In this document: in pieces, positions 10,682 through 19,970 of the stretch
How the letters are laid out: every line of letters starts with the position of its first letter
Numbering within the stretch: position 1 is the stretch's first letter
Assembly: GCA_028279445.1 (NCBI GenBank)
Contig: JANQNT010000021.1
Location: 18,031 to 82,030 of the forward strand
Length of the DNA: 64,000 bases
Source: Tepidamorphaceae bacterium
GTDB lineage: Bacteria > Pseudomonadota > Alphaproteobacteria > Rhizobiales > Tepidamorphaceae
Reading direction: 5' to 3'
Translations under genes and position numbers: made by a program
Notes under the pieces: generated by a model
The model's input: the letters and a program-made list of their open reading frames with translations, nothing else
What the model was told of the DNA's origin: nothing
Database searches by the model: none

Positions 10682-10791
10682 CGCCCTCCCTTAGCCGTAT
10701 CGCACGAGGTTTCGAAGGAAAAACTGGGCTTGCCGGCCTGTCGCGCTATCTCGGCTCGCAGGCGGCGCGCGTTGCGTGGACCCGGAGACGC

Positions 10792-10818
10792 TTGCGAATG
10801 ATCAAGTTTGATTATAAT
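10792..10818 (+). promoter_or_regulatory. candidate promoter of dusB-ntrBC
   Basis: A consensus TATAAT at 10813-10818 is preceded by TTGCGA at 10792-10797 with a 15-base spacer, slightly short. Transcription would begin near 10825, just before the NtrC-like palindrome, so a bound dimer would block escape. Confidence 0.4.
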
Positions 10819-10833
10819 ATGGGCAAGAAAATT

Positions 10834-10854
10834 ATTGCACATTAATTGTGCAAT
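10834..10854. promoter_or_regulatory. NtrC-type binding site upstream of dusB-ntrBC
   Basis: ATTGCACA-N5-TGTGCAAT is a perfect 8-bp inverted repeat whose core is GCAC-N7-GTGC, the consensus arrangement of enteric and rhizobial NtrC sites. It lies 20 bases before the dusB start, in front of the operon that encodes NtrC itself. Autorepression by NtrC is the simplest reading and is known for nifR3-ntrBC operons. Confidence 0.65.
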
Positions 10855-10873
10855 TTCGTTGGGGTCTACCGCG

Positions 10874-11902
10874 TTGATCCGAATTGGTTCGCATAACATC
10901 GCCGCCCGGGCGGTCCTGGCGCCGATGTCGGGGGTCACCGATGCGCCGTTCCGCCGCCTGGCCGTACGGCTTGGCGCTCCGCTGGTCGTCTCCGAGATGG
11001 TGGCCAGCGAGGCGCTGTGCGTTGAGAACCCGGCGATGGTGCTGAAATCGGAAGCCACGGGCGTCGGGCTCCACATGGTGCAGATCGCAGGACGCGAGAC
11101 ACGCTGGATGCGCGAGGCAGCCCGCCGGCTCGCCCGATCCGGCGCCGATATCATCGACATCAACATGGGCTGCCCGGCGCGCAAGGTCACCAACGGCTAT
11201 TCCGGGTCGGCACTGATGCGCGATCCAGACCACGCACTCAACCTGATCGACGCAACGGTGGCCGGGGCAGGGGACGTGCCGGTCACGCTGAAGATGCGGC
11301 TTGGCTGGGATCACGACCATCTCAACGCAGCCGAAATCGCGCGCCGCGCCGTCGATGCCGGGGTGCAGGCGATCACCGTGCATGGGCGTACCCGCTGCCA
11401 GTTCTACAACGGCTCGGCCGACTGGGCGGCGGTTCGTGCGGTGCGCGAGGCGGTCGATGTGCCGCTCACCGTCAACGGCGATATCACCGACGCGGCCAGC
11501 GCGCGGCAGGCGCTGGCGCTGTCGGGCGCCGACATGGTGATGGTCGGGCGCGGCGCCTATGGCCGGCCATGGCTGGTCCGGCAGATCGATGCCGAACTCT
11601 CCGGCGAGGCGGCCGTGCCGACACCGGACGCGGATGAGGTCATCGCGCTGGCCGGCGGGCACTACGACGACATGCTGACCCAGTATGGCGTGGAGGTCGG
11701 CGTGCGCGCCGCCCGCAAGCACCTGGGCTGGTATCTCGACACCCTGTTCGGCGCTGATCGCGTCAAACGGGACCCGCGCTTTGCGGCGCGACGCAAGGCC
11801 ATCATGACCGAATGCGCACCGGCGGCGGCGATGACGCGCTTCGCCGAGTGCATCGCCGCGACCACAGCCGACAAACCCGTATCCGCGCAGGTGGCGGCAT
11901 GA
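10874..11902 (+). CDS. dusB: tRNA-dihydrouridine synthase (NifR3/DusB)
   Basis: The 342-aa FMN enzyme reduces uridines in tRNA D-loops. Visible motifs are [14 protein letters not shown] at the barrel start, the catalytic Cys in NMGCPARK, the [15 protein letters not shown] substrate loop and [10 protein letters not shown] for FMN phosphate. TTG 10874 is preferred: an ATG at 10808 is in frame, but would put the promoter and NtrC palindrome inside the gene and add residues unlike the family. Its stop overlaps the ntrB ATG, the classical nifR3-ntrB-ntrC order. Confidence 0.9.
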   Translation: MIRIGSHNIAARAVLAPMSGVTDAPFRRLAVRLGAPLVVSEMVASEALCVENPAMVLKSEATGVGLHMVQIAGRETRWMREAARRLARSGADIIDINMGCPARKVTNGYSGSALMRDPDHALNLIDATVAGAGDVPVTLKMRLGWDHDHLNAAEIARRAVDAGVQAITVHGRTRCQFYNGSADWAAVRAVREAVDVPLTVNGDITDAASARQALALSGADMVMVGRGAYGRPWLVRQIDAELSGEAAVPTPDADEVIALAGGHYDDMLTQYGVEVGVRAARKHLGWYLDTLFGADRVKRDPRFAARRKAIMTECAPAAAMTRFAECIAATTADKPVSAQVAA

Positions 11903-13059
11903 GCGGCGCCCTGGCGGCCGAGCAGACCGGCGATCCACCGGGCGGTTCGCCCCGCGCCATTCCAGAAGCCGTGCTCAACGCGCTGCCGCTGCCGACGGTC
12001 GTGGTGACCGGTGACGGCGCGATCGCCTTTGCCAATGACGCGGCTGAAGCCTTCTTCGAGACCAGCCGCGCCGTCCTGCATCGCAATCCGCTCGGCGCAT
12101 TCGTGCCCTTCGGCAGCCCGCTTTTCGCGCTGATCGACCAGGTGCGCCGGCGCCATACGGTGGTGCACGAATACAAGGTCGATCTGACCACGCCACGCTC
12201 CGACAGCGAGCGCGTCAGCGACATCTATGCAGCACCCTTGCGCGATTGGCCCGATGCGGTCGTCATCGTGCTGCAGCATCGTTCGATCGCCGACAAGCTC
12301 GACCGGCAACTGACCCATCGCGGCGCGGCGCGCAGCGTCACCGGTCTGGCCGCCATGATGGCGCACGAAATCAAGAACCCGCTGTCGGGCATCCGCGGCG
12401 CGGCCCAATTGCTCGAGACGACGGTTCAGGAGCAGGACCGGGTGCTGACCCAACTGATCCGCGACGAGGCCGACCGCATCGTCAAGCTGGTCGACCGCAT
12501 GGAGGTGTTTTCCGACGAGCGCCCCATCGAGCGCGAGCCGGTCAATATCCACTCGGTGCTGGAACACGTGCGGCGCATCGCGACGAGCGGGTTCGCCAGC
12601 CAGATCAGGTTCGTCGAGACCTACGATCCCTCGCTGCCGCCGGTGTGGGGCAATCGCGACCAGTTGGTCCAGGTGTTCCTCAACCTGGTGAAGAACGCCG
12701 CCGAGGCGATCGGAAGCAACACCGCCAACGGCGAGATCGAGCTGCTAACCGCGTTTCGTCCCGGCGTGCGGCTCAGCGTGCCGGGGACCTCGGAGCGGGT
12801 CACGCTGCCGCTGGAGTTCTGCGTGCGCGACAACGGTTCGGGCATCTCGCAGGAACTGCTGCCGCATCTGTTCGAGCCGTTCGTGACCACCAAGACGTCC
12901 GGATCGGGCCTCGGCCTGGCGCTGGTCGCCAAGATCATCGGCGACCATGGCGGCGTCATCGACTGTGAATCGCAGAGCGGCGCAACCACCTTCCGCATCC
13001 TGATGCCGCGCTATGCCGGCGTCACCGAGGCCATGGAAGCTGCCGGAGAAGGGGCGTGA
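11899..13059 (+). CDS. ntrB: nitrogen regulation sensor kinase NtrB
   Basis: The 386-aa soluble kinase has a PAS domain (about residues 25-125), the DHp H-box [18 protein letters not shown] and an ATPase domain with N-box [11 protein letters not shown]1 DNGSGI and G2 [12 protein letters not shown]. There are no membrane spans, as expected for NtrB, which reads PII signal proteins and phosphorylates NtrC. The ATG overlaps the dusB stop (ATGA). The ntrC start follows immediately after its stop. Confidence 0.95.
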   Translation: MSGALAAEQTGDPPGGSPRAIPEAVLNALPLPTVVVTGDGAIAFANDAAEAFFETSRAVLHRNPLGAFVPFGSPLFALIDQVRRRHTVVHEYKVDLTTPRSDSERVSDIYAAPLRDWPDAVVIVLQHRSIADKLDRQLTHRGAARSVTGLAAMMAHEIKNPLSGIRGAAQLLETTVQEQDRVLTQLIRDEADRIVKLVDRMEVFSDERPIEREPVNIHSVLEHVRRIATSGFASQIRFVETYDPSLPPVWGNRDQLVQVFLNLVKNAAEAIGSNTANGEIELLTAFRPGVRLSVPGTSERVTLPLEFCVRDNGSGISQELLPHLFEPFVTTKTSGSGLGLALVAKIIGDHGGVIDCESQSGATTFRILMPRYAGVTEAMEAAGEGA

Positions 13060-13061
13060 CG

Positions 13062-14504
13062 ATGGCCGACGGAACCGTACTTGTCGCAGACGATGACGCG
13101 GCGATCCGCACGGTGATCAATCAGGCGCTGTCGCGGGCCGGCTATGCGGTGCGCGCCACCGGTGCCGCCACCACGCTGTGGCGCTGGGCCTCGCAGGGGG
13201 AGGGCGACCTGATCATCACCGACGTGGTGATGCCGGACGAAAACGCCTTCGACCTGATCCCGCGTATCCGCCGGGCGCGTCCCGACCTTCCGGTCGTGGT
13301 GATGAGCGCGCAGAACACCTTCATGACGGCGATCAAGGCGTCCGAACTGGGCGCCTACGAGTATCTGCCCAAGCCCTTCGATCTCAATGAGCTTGTGGCG
13401 ACCGTCGGGCGCGCGCTGTCGGCGCCGCGCGCCGCGCCGGCGCGCCCGGCCAATGACGAAGACGCTGACGGCATGCCGCTGGTCGGGCGCTCGCCGGCCA
13501 TGCAGGAGATCTACCGGGTGCTGGCACGGCTGATGCAGACCGACCTGACGGTGATGATCAGCGGCGAGTCCGGCACCGGCAAGGAACTGGTCGCCAAGGC
13601 CCTGCACGACTACGGCAAGCGCGCCAAGGGGCCGTTCGTCGCCATCAACATGGCGGCGATCCCGCGCGACCTGATCGAGGCCGAACTGTTCGGCCATGAA
13701 CGCGGCGCCTTCACCGGGGCGCAGACGCGCGCGGCCGGGCGCTTCGAGCAGGCCGAGAGCGGCACCTTGTTCCTCGACGAAATCGGCGACATGCCGATGG
13801 ATGCTCAGACGCGGCTGCTGCGCGTGCTGCAGCAGGGCGAGTACACCACCGTCGGCGGACGGGTGCCGATCCGCACCGATGTGCGCATCGTGGCGGCCAC
13901 CAACAAGGACCTGCGCCAGCTCATCCAGCAGGGCCTGTTCCGCGAGGATCTGTTCTACCGCCTCAACGTCGTGCCGCTGCGCCTGCCGCCCCTGCGCGAG
14001 CGCTCCGAGGACATTCCCGACCTGGTGCGCCACTTCTTCGCGCAGGTGGAACGTGAAGGACTGACCGCCAAGACCATCGAGGCGGCCGCGCTGGAACACA
14101 TGAAGCGCTATTCGTGGCCGGGCAATGTGCGCGAGATCGAGAACCTGGTGCGCCGGCTGGCGGCGCTCTACCCCCAGGATTCGATCACGCTTGGCATCAT
14201 CGAACAGGAACTGGCCGCGGGCGACGCCGCGCCGACCGCCGAAAATGTTGTCGCAGACGATGGGCTATCGGCCTCAGTGGAACGTCACCTGAGCGGATAT
14301 TTCAACGGTTTCGGCAACGACCTGCCGCCGCCGGGGCTCTATCACCGGGTGCTGCACGAAATCGAGATTCCGCTGATCAGCGCCGCGTTGACGTCGACCA
14401 ACGGCAATCAGATTCGCGCCGCCGAACTGCTCGGCCTGAACCGCAATACCCTGCGCAAGAAGATACGCGATCTTGAAATTCCGGTGATGCGCGGCCAACG
14501 CTGA
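13062..14504 (+). CDS. ntrC: nitrogen regulation response regulator NtrC
   Basis: The 480-aa sigma-54 activator has a receiver domain (phospho-Asp in [12 protein letters not shown]), a full AAA+ domain (Walker A GESGTGKE, sigma-54 loop GAFTGA, Walker [10 protein letters not shown]) and a C-terminal Fis-type helix-turn-helix ([18 protein letters not shown]). It should activate nitrogen-scavenging genes from sigma-54 promoters. GTG 13056 in the same frame overlaps the ntrB stop and is an alternative start; ATG 13062 gives the family-typical N-terminus and uses GGAGAAGGGG at 13045-13054. Confidence 0.95.
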   Translation: MADGTVLVADDDAAIRTVINQALSRAGYAVRATGAATTLWRWASQGEGDLIITDVVMPDENAFDLIPRIRRARPDLPVVVMSAQNTFMTAIKASELGAYEYLPKPFDLNELVATVGRALSAPRAAPARPANDEDADGMPLVGRSPAMQEIYRVLARLMQTDLTVMISGESGTGKELVAKALHDYGKRAKGPFVAINMAAIPRDLIEAELFGHERGAFTGAQTRAAGRFEQAESGTLFLDEIGDMPMDAQTRLLRVLQQGEYTTVGGRVPIRTDVRIVAATNKDLRQLIQQGLFREDLFYRLNVVPLRLPPLRERSEDIPDLVRHFFAQVEREGLTAKTIEAAALEHMKRYSWPGNVREIENLVRRLAALYPQDSITLGIIEQELAAGDAAPTAENVVADDGLSASVERHLSGYFNGFGNDLPPPGLYHRVLHEIEIPLISAALTSTNGNQIRAAELLGLNRNTLRKKIRDLEIPVMRGQR

Positions 14505-14624
14505 TGATTTGTGGCCACACCTGTGCCATATTCGCCACAATTAAGTCATGAAGGCCGGTGAAGAGTCGCCGCGAAGCGGTGTGACAGCACTGGTCCGGGC
14601 GCGCGTCCGCCGCCGCCGAGTGAC

Positions 14625-17045
14625 GTGTTTTTTGGGGCGCAGGCAGTGGCAGCGAATTCACAAGGGCAGGGCAAACCGGCCGCTGAAGGCAAGCCGGCGG
14701 CCAAAGGTGCCTCGCCCGGCAACAGCAAGCCGCCCGCCAGTGACAAGCAAACCCCCGGCAGCGCCGCGACCCCGGTTCCCAATGGCGTGGAGCGGCCCAC
14801 CGGGCTGAACCGCGTCATGCCGGTTGCCAGCGCGATCATCATTGTGCTGGCGATGATCTCCAGCATCGTCACCTTCGCGATCTTCACCGGTCTCACACCG
14901 GTGAAGCCGGCGCGGTGGGTGATCACCGCCGCGGTCACCGTGAATTTCGTCATGGTGGCGATCCTCATCGCGTTCATCCTGCGCGAGATCTTCCGGCTGT
15001 GGTCGGCGCGCGCGCGCGGCAAGGCGGGATCGCGGCTTCACGTGCGGATCGTCACGCTGTTCTCCGTCGTCGCGGCGGTGCCGGCGATCCTGGTCGCCGT
15101 CGTCGCGGCGGTGACGCTCGACCAGGGGCTCGACCGCTGGTTCTCCGACCGCACCCGCGCCATCGTCCAGACATCCATCTCCGTGGCGCAGTCCTACCTG
15201 CGCGAGCACGGGCAGGTGATCCGCGCCGATCTGCTGGCCATGGCCAACGACTTCGACCGCACCCGCCAGATCCTGGTCATCGACGACCGGCGCATGCAGG
15301 ATTTCCTCAATGCCCAGGCCAACGTGCGCGCCGTGCCGGCAGCCTATCTGCTGCGCGCCGACCGCACCGTCGTCTTCAAGGCACAAGGGCGCGGCGAGCG
15401 CGAATTCCTGCTGCCCCCGGCCAACGCGGTCGCGCAAGCCGCCGATGGCACGCCAATCGTCATCGCGCCCGGCGAGACCGACCAGGTGGGCGCGGTCATC
15501 AAGCTGAAGAACTACGACGATCTCTACCTCTACATCGCCCGTACGGTGGATCAGCAGGTGGTCTCCTACCTGCGCGACACGCAGGCCAATTTCTCCGAGT
15601 TCCAGCGCCTGGAGCAGGAGCGCTACGGTGTGCAACTGGCCTTCGCGCTGATCTATGTCGGGTTCGCACTGCTGCTGATGCTGTCGGCGATCCTGCTCGG
15701 CATCCGGTTCGCGGACCGGCTGGTCGCACCGATCCGCAGCCTGATCAGCGCGGCCGACCGCGTGGCCCAGGGCAAGTTCGACGTCACCGTGCCGATCAGC
15801 GAGAAGGCCGGTGACCTGGACATGCTCACCACGACCTTCAACACCATGACGGCGGAGGTGCGCTCGCAGCGCAACGAACTGCTGCGCGCCAACACCACGC
15901 TCGACGGCCGGCGGCGCTTCATGGAAGCCGTGCTGGCCGGTGTTACCGCCGGCGTCATCGGCGTGGGGCGCGACGGGCGCATCACGGTGATCAACCGCAG
16001 CGCCATCACGCTGTTGGGGCGCGGGCGGTTCGTCGGCCAGCCGATCACCGACGTGCTGCCGGAGATCTCGCGCATCATCGCGCATGCGGAGGCCCAGCCG
16101 CGCCGTATCGTGCGCAGCGAGATCACACTCAACCGGGACGACAAGGAGCGTACCATCGCCGTGCGCGTCGCCTCCGAGCAGGCCGATCCCAACGACCACT
16201 CGCTGGTGGTGACGCTGGACGACATCACCGATCTGGTCTCCGCCCAGCGCAGCGCTGCCTGGGCCGACGTGGCCCGGCGCATCGCCCACGAGATCAAGAA
16301 CCCGCTGACGCCCATTCAGCTCTCCGCGGAGCGGCTGCGGCGCAAGTACGGCCACACCGTCGGGCGGGATCGCGAGATTTTCGACCAGTGCATCGAGACG
16401 ATCGTCCGCCAGGTTGGCGATATCGGCAGGATGGTCGACGAGTTCTCCAGCTTCGCGCGCATGCCCAAGCCGATCTTCTTCGATGAGGACATCGCCGATG
16501 TGGTGCGCCAGTCGGCGTTCCTGATGCGGGTGGGCAATCCCGGTATCGAGATCGTGGTCACCGGTACCGACGAACCGCTGATCTGCCGCTTTGACCGCCG
16601 GCTGATCTCGCAGGGCCTCACCAACGTGATCAAGAACGCCACCGAGGCGGTCTCGGCGATCGACAACGAGGCGCGTGGCGGCGAGGGCGGGCGCATCGAG
16701 GTATCGCTGCAGGCCGGTGGCGCTTGGGTCGACATCCTCGTCACCGACAACGGGGTCGGCCTGCCGGCGGAAAACCGCGAGCGGCTGCTTGAGCCCTACA
16801 TGACGACCCGCGAGAAGGGCACCGGGCTCGGCCTGGCCATCGTCTCGCGCATCATGGAAGAACACGGCGGCAACGTCACGCTGGGCGACGCGCCGGCTGT
16901 CGCCAGGGGCGGACGCGGCGCACAGGTGCGCATGCGGCTGAAGCGCGAATTGCAGGACGAAGACACCGCCGACATCACTCCACGACGCACGGCCGATCCA
17001 GCCAAGGATCGACCGATCCCGACCGCTTCATCGGCGGCGGAATAA
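14625..17045 (+). CDS. ntrY: membrane nitrogen/redox sensor kinase NtrY
   Basis: The protein (806 aa from GTG 14625; GTG 14646 is a possible alternative) has a Lys/Pro/Ala-rich cytoplasmic start, three to four membrane spans (about residues 66-90, 100-125, 145-168, 340-365), a periplasmic domain between spans 3 and 4, HAMP, PAS, H-box [21 protein letters not shown] and an ATPase domain with IKNATEAV, DNGVGL and GTGLGLAIVSRI. NtrY phosphorylates NtrX and has been linked to nitrogen and oxygen/redox signalling. It is followed after 34 bases by ntrX. Confidence 0.93.
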   Translation: MFFGAQAVAANSQGQGKPAAEGKPAAKGASPGNSKPPASDKQTPGSAATPVPNGVERPTGLNRVMPVASAIIIVLAMISSIVTFAIFTGLTPVKPARWVITAAVTVNFVMVAILIAFILREIFRLWSARARGKAGSRLHVRIVTLFSVVAAVPAILVAVVAAVTLDQGLDRWFSDRTRAIVQTSISVAQSYLREHGQVIRADLLAMANDFDRTRQILVIDDRRMQDFLNAQANVRAVPAAYLLRADRTVVFKAQGRGEREFLLPPANAVAQAADGTPIVIAPGETDQVGAVIKLKNYDDLYLYIARTVDQQVVSYLRDTQANFSEFQRLEQERYGVQLAFALIYVGFALLLMLSAILLGIRFADRLVAPIRSLISAADRVAQGKFDVTVPISEKAGDLDMLTTTFNTMTAEVRSQRNELLRANTTLDGRRRFMEAVLAGVTAGVIGVGRDGRITVINRSAITLLGRGRFVGQPITDVLPEISRIIAHAEAQPRRIVRSEITLNRDDKERTIAVRVASEQADPNDHSLVVTLDDITDLVSAQRSAAWADVARRIAHEIKNPLTPIQLSAERLRRKYGHTVGRDREIFDQCIETIVRQVGDIGRMVDEFSSFARMPKPIFFDEDIADVVRQSAFLMRVGNPGIEIVVTGTDEPLICRFDRRLISQGLTNVIKNATEAVSAIDNEARGGEGGRIEVSLQAGGAWVDILVTDNGVGLPAENRERLLEPYMTTREKGTGLGLAIVSRIMEEHGGNVTLGDAPAVARGGRGAQVRMRLKRELQDEDTADITPRRTADPAKDRPIPTASSAAE

Positions 17046-17079
17046 CAAGGCGCAAGAAGTAACAGTTAGGGGCGCTGAC

Positions 17080-18444
17080 ATGGCCAAAGACATCCTTGTT
17101 GTCGACGACGAAGGCGATATCCGCGAGCTGGTCGCAGGGATCCTCGAGGACGAGGGCTACGATGTGCGTACCGCCGGCGACAGCGATGGGGCGCTGGCCA
17201 GCATCGCCGAACGCAAGCCCTCGCTGGTGTTCCTCGACATCTGGCTGCAAGGCAGCCGCATGGACGGGCTGGAGGTGCTCGACGAGGTCAAGGCGCGCAA
17301 CGGCGAATTGCCCGTGGTGATGATCTCCGGCCACGGCAACATCGAGACCGCCGTCACGGCAATCAAGGCCGGCGCCTACGACTTCATCGAGAAGCCCTTC
17401 CAGGCCGACCGGCTGGTACTGGTCGCCGAGCGGGCGCTGGAAGCCTCGCGGCTGCGCCGGGAGGTTCGCGACCTGCGCGAACGCACCGCCGACAGCTACG
17501 AGTTGGTCGGCAGCTCCAGCGTCGTCAACCAGTTGCGCGCCACCATCGACCGGGTCGGGCCGACCAACAGCCGGGTGCTGGTGATGGGGCCTTCGGGCGC
17601 GGGCAAGGAACTCGCCGCGCGGCTGCTGCATGCGCGTTCGGCGCGCGCCAAGGGGCCTTTCGTCATCATCAACGCGGCGACGATCACGCCGGAGAACATG
17701 GAGCATGCGCTGTTCGGCGTCGAAGATGCCGGCAAGGTGAGCCGCATCGGCGCGCTGGAGGAGGCCCATGGCGGCACGCTGTTTGTCGACGAAATCGCCG
17801 ATATGCCGCTGGAAACGCAGGGACGCATCCTGCGCGCCCTGACCGACCAGAGCTTCCAGCGGGTTGGCGGCGCGGGCCGTGTCCAGGTCGATGTGCGCAT
17901 CGTCTCCTCCACCGCGCGCGACCTTGAAACGGAGGTTGCCGAGGGACGCTTCCGCCAGGACCTGTTTCACCGCCTTGGCGTGGTGCCACTCCGGGTGCCG
18001 GCACTGGCGGAACGTCGCGAGGACGTGCCGTCGCTGATCGAGCACTTCATGAAGCAGATATCGAAATCCACCGGCCTGGCCCTGCGGCTGGTCGGGGAGG
18101 ACGCCATGGCCGTACTGCAGGCGCATGACTGGCCCGGCAACGTGCGCCAGTTGCGCAACAATGTGGAACGGCTGATGATTCTCACCGGCGGCGATCCGGA
18201 CGCGGTGATCACCGCCGACATGCTGCCCAGCGAAGTCGGCGAAACGCTTCCCCCCGTGCCGGGAAGCGCGCGCGGCGACCAGCTCATGTCGCTGCCGCTG
18301 CGCGACGCGCGCGAGATCTTCGAGCGCGAATACCTCAACGCCCAGATCAACCGCTTCAGCGGCAATATCTCGCGCACCGCGGAGTTCATCGGCATGGAGC
18401 GCTCCGCCTTGCACCGCAAGCTGAAATCGCTGGGTATCGGCTGA
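17080..18444 (+). CDS. ntrX: response regulator NtrX (AAA+ without GAFTGA)
   Basis: The 454-aa protein has a receiver domain (phospho-Asp in LVFLDIWLQGSRMDG), an AAA+ core (Walker A GPSGAGKE, Walker B LFVDEIADMPLE) and a Fis-type C-terminal helix-turn-helix (GNISRTAEFIGMERSALHRKL). Where NtrC has GAFTGA, this protein reads FGVEDAGKVSRIGALEE, so it cannot contact sigma-54 in the usual way. This is typical of alphaproteobacterial NtrX, which acts as a direct regulator of sigma-70-type genes. Partner kinase is the upstream NtrY. Confidence 0.93.
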   Translation: MAKDILVVDDEGDIRELVAGILEDEGYDVRTAGDSDGALASIAERKPSLVFLDIWLQGSRMDGLEVLDEVKARNGELPVVMISGHGNIETAVTAIKAGAYDFIEKPFQADRLVLVAERALEASRLRREVRDLRERTADSYELVGSSSVVNQLRATIDRVGPTNSRVLVMGPSGAGKELAARLLHARSARAKGPFVIINAATITPENMEHALFGVEDAGKVSRIGALEEAHGGTLFVDEIADMPLETQGRILRALTDQSFQRVGGAGRVQVDVRIVSSTARDLETEVAEGRFRQDLFHRLGVVPLRVPALAERREDVPSLIEHFMKQISKSTGLALRLVGEDAMAVLQAHDWPGNVRQLRNNVERLMILTGGDPDAVITADMLPSEVGETLPPVPGSARGDQLMSLPLRDAREIFEREYLNAQINRFSGNISRTAEFIGMERSALHRKLKSLGIG

Positions 18445-18580
18445 TCGGCAATCGCGCTTTTTGCACCGCGCCCTTTCTAAGCGGGCCGGCAACGGCTATA
18501 GACGCGCTCGCGGCGGGACGGGCGTGCGGACCGCGGCAGGATACTGAAATGCGCAAGCGCAACCAGCGCGGGGGCAGGGC

Positions 18581-19957
18581 ATGAAAGTCGTGATCTGCGG
18601 CGCCGGTCAGGTGGGTTTCGGCATCGCCGAACGGCTCGCCGCGGAAGACAACGATGTCTCCATCGTCGATCTCTCGCCCAAGCTGATCCAGCAGATCAGT
18701 GAAATCCTCGACGTTCGCGGCATCGTCGGCCACGGCGCCCAGCCCGATGTGCTGGTGCAGGCAGGCATCGAGCAGGCCGACATGATCATCGCCGCCACGC
18801 TCTACGACGAAATCAACATGGTCGCCTGTCAGGTGGCCCATTCGCTGTTCAATGTGCCCACCAAGATCGCCCGGGTGCGGGCCCGCAGCTATCTGGCGCC
18901 GCACTGGCAGAACCTGTTTTCCAACGAGAACCTGCCGATCGACGTGATCATCTCGCCGGAAATCGAGGTGGGCGAGATGGTGCTGCGCCGCCTGGAGCTG
19001 CCGGGCGCCTCGGACACCATCTCCTTTGCCGACGGCGAGGCGGTGGTGGCCGGCGTCACCTGCGAAGCGGACTGCCCGATCGTCGACACGCCGTTGAGCC
19101 AGCTCACCGAGCTGTTTCCCGATCTGCAATCGCTGATCGTCGGCATCTACCGCGACGGACAGCTCTTCGTGCCGCGCAGCTCCGATCACCTGCTGGTCGG
19201 GGACGTGGCCTATTTCGTCGCCGCCAGGGACCAGGTGCGGCGCACGCTTGGCATTTTCGGCCACGAGGAGCGCGAGGCCAGCCGGGTGGTCGTGGCGGGC
19301 GGCGGCAACATCGGCGTCTATGTCGCCCGTGCGCTGGAGGAACGCCAGCGCGGCGCCAAGATCAAGCTGATCGAGGAATCGCGCGACCGCGCCATCGAGA
19401 TTGCCGACTCGCTGCAACGTTCCGTCGTGCTGCATGGCAGCGCGCTGGACGAGGAGCTGCTGCGCGAGGCGGATACGCCGGAAGCCGACACGCTGCTGGC
19501 GGTCACCAATTCCGACGAGGTCAACATCCTGTCCTGCGTCATCGGCCGCCAGCTTGGCGCCGAGCGCACGCTGGCCCTCATCAACAACCGTGCCTATCCG
19601 GACCTGACCCGTTCGCTCGGCATCACCGCCCACGTCAACCCGCGCCAGATCACCATTTCCAAGATTCTCCAGCACGTGCGCCGCGGCCGCATCCGCGGGG
19701 TGCATTCGATCCAGAACGGGCGCGCCGAGATCATCGAGGCGGAGGCGCTGGAAACCTCGCCGCTGGTCGGCACGCCACTGCGCGACATCGCGCTCAGTGA
19801 TGACATCCGCATCGGCGCCATCTATCGCGACGGCAAGCTGATCATTCCGCGTGGGGGCACGCAGATCAACGAACACGACCGGGTGATCATCTTCGCCATG
19901 CAGAGCGCGGTGCGCAAAGTCGAGCAGATGTTCCGCGTATCGATCGAGTACTTCTGA
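18581..19957 (+). CDS. trkA: Trk potassium uptake regulatory subunit TrkA
   Basis: The 458-aa cytoplasmic NAD(H)-binding protein is built from two RCK_N/RCK_C halves: GAGQVGFGIAERL at residue 5 and GGGNIGVYVARALEE near 235 are the two Rossmann loops. It gates the TrkH channel encoded 14 bases downstream. GGGGGCAGGGC precedes the ATG. The ntrYX-trkAH linkage is conserved in Rhizobiales and Rhodospirillales. Confidence 0.95.
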   Translation: MKVVICGAGQVGFGIAERLAAEDNDVSIVDLSPKLIQQISEILDVRGIVGHGAQPDVLVQAGIEQADMIIAATLYDEINMVACQVAHSLFNVPTKIARVRARSYLAPHWQNLFSNENLPIDVIISPEIEVGEMVLRRLELPGASDTISFADGEAVVAGVTCEADCPIVDTPLSQLTELFPDLQSLIVGIYRDGQLFVPRSSDHLLVGDVAYFVAARDQVRRTLGIFGHEEREASRVVVAGGGNIGVYVARALEERQRGAKIKLIEESRDRAIEIADSLQRSVVLHGSALDEELLREADTPEADTLLAVTNSDEVNILSCVIGRQLGAERTLALINNRAYPDLTRSLGITAHVNPRQITISKILQHVRRGRIRGVHSIQNGRAEIIEAEALETSPLVGTPLRDIALSDDIRIGAIYRDGKLIIPRGGTQINEHDRVIIFAMQSAVRKVEQMFRVSIEYF

Positions 19958-19970
19958 TCGCCGGCGAACC

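Noticed and set aside
14658..16865. 735-aa minus-strand open frame opposite ntrY
   Set aside because: Shadow of ntrY with repetitive Asp/His/Arg composition and no domain.
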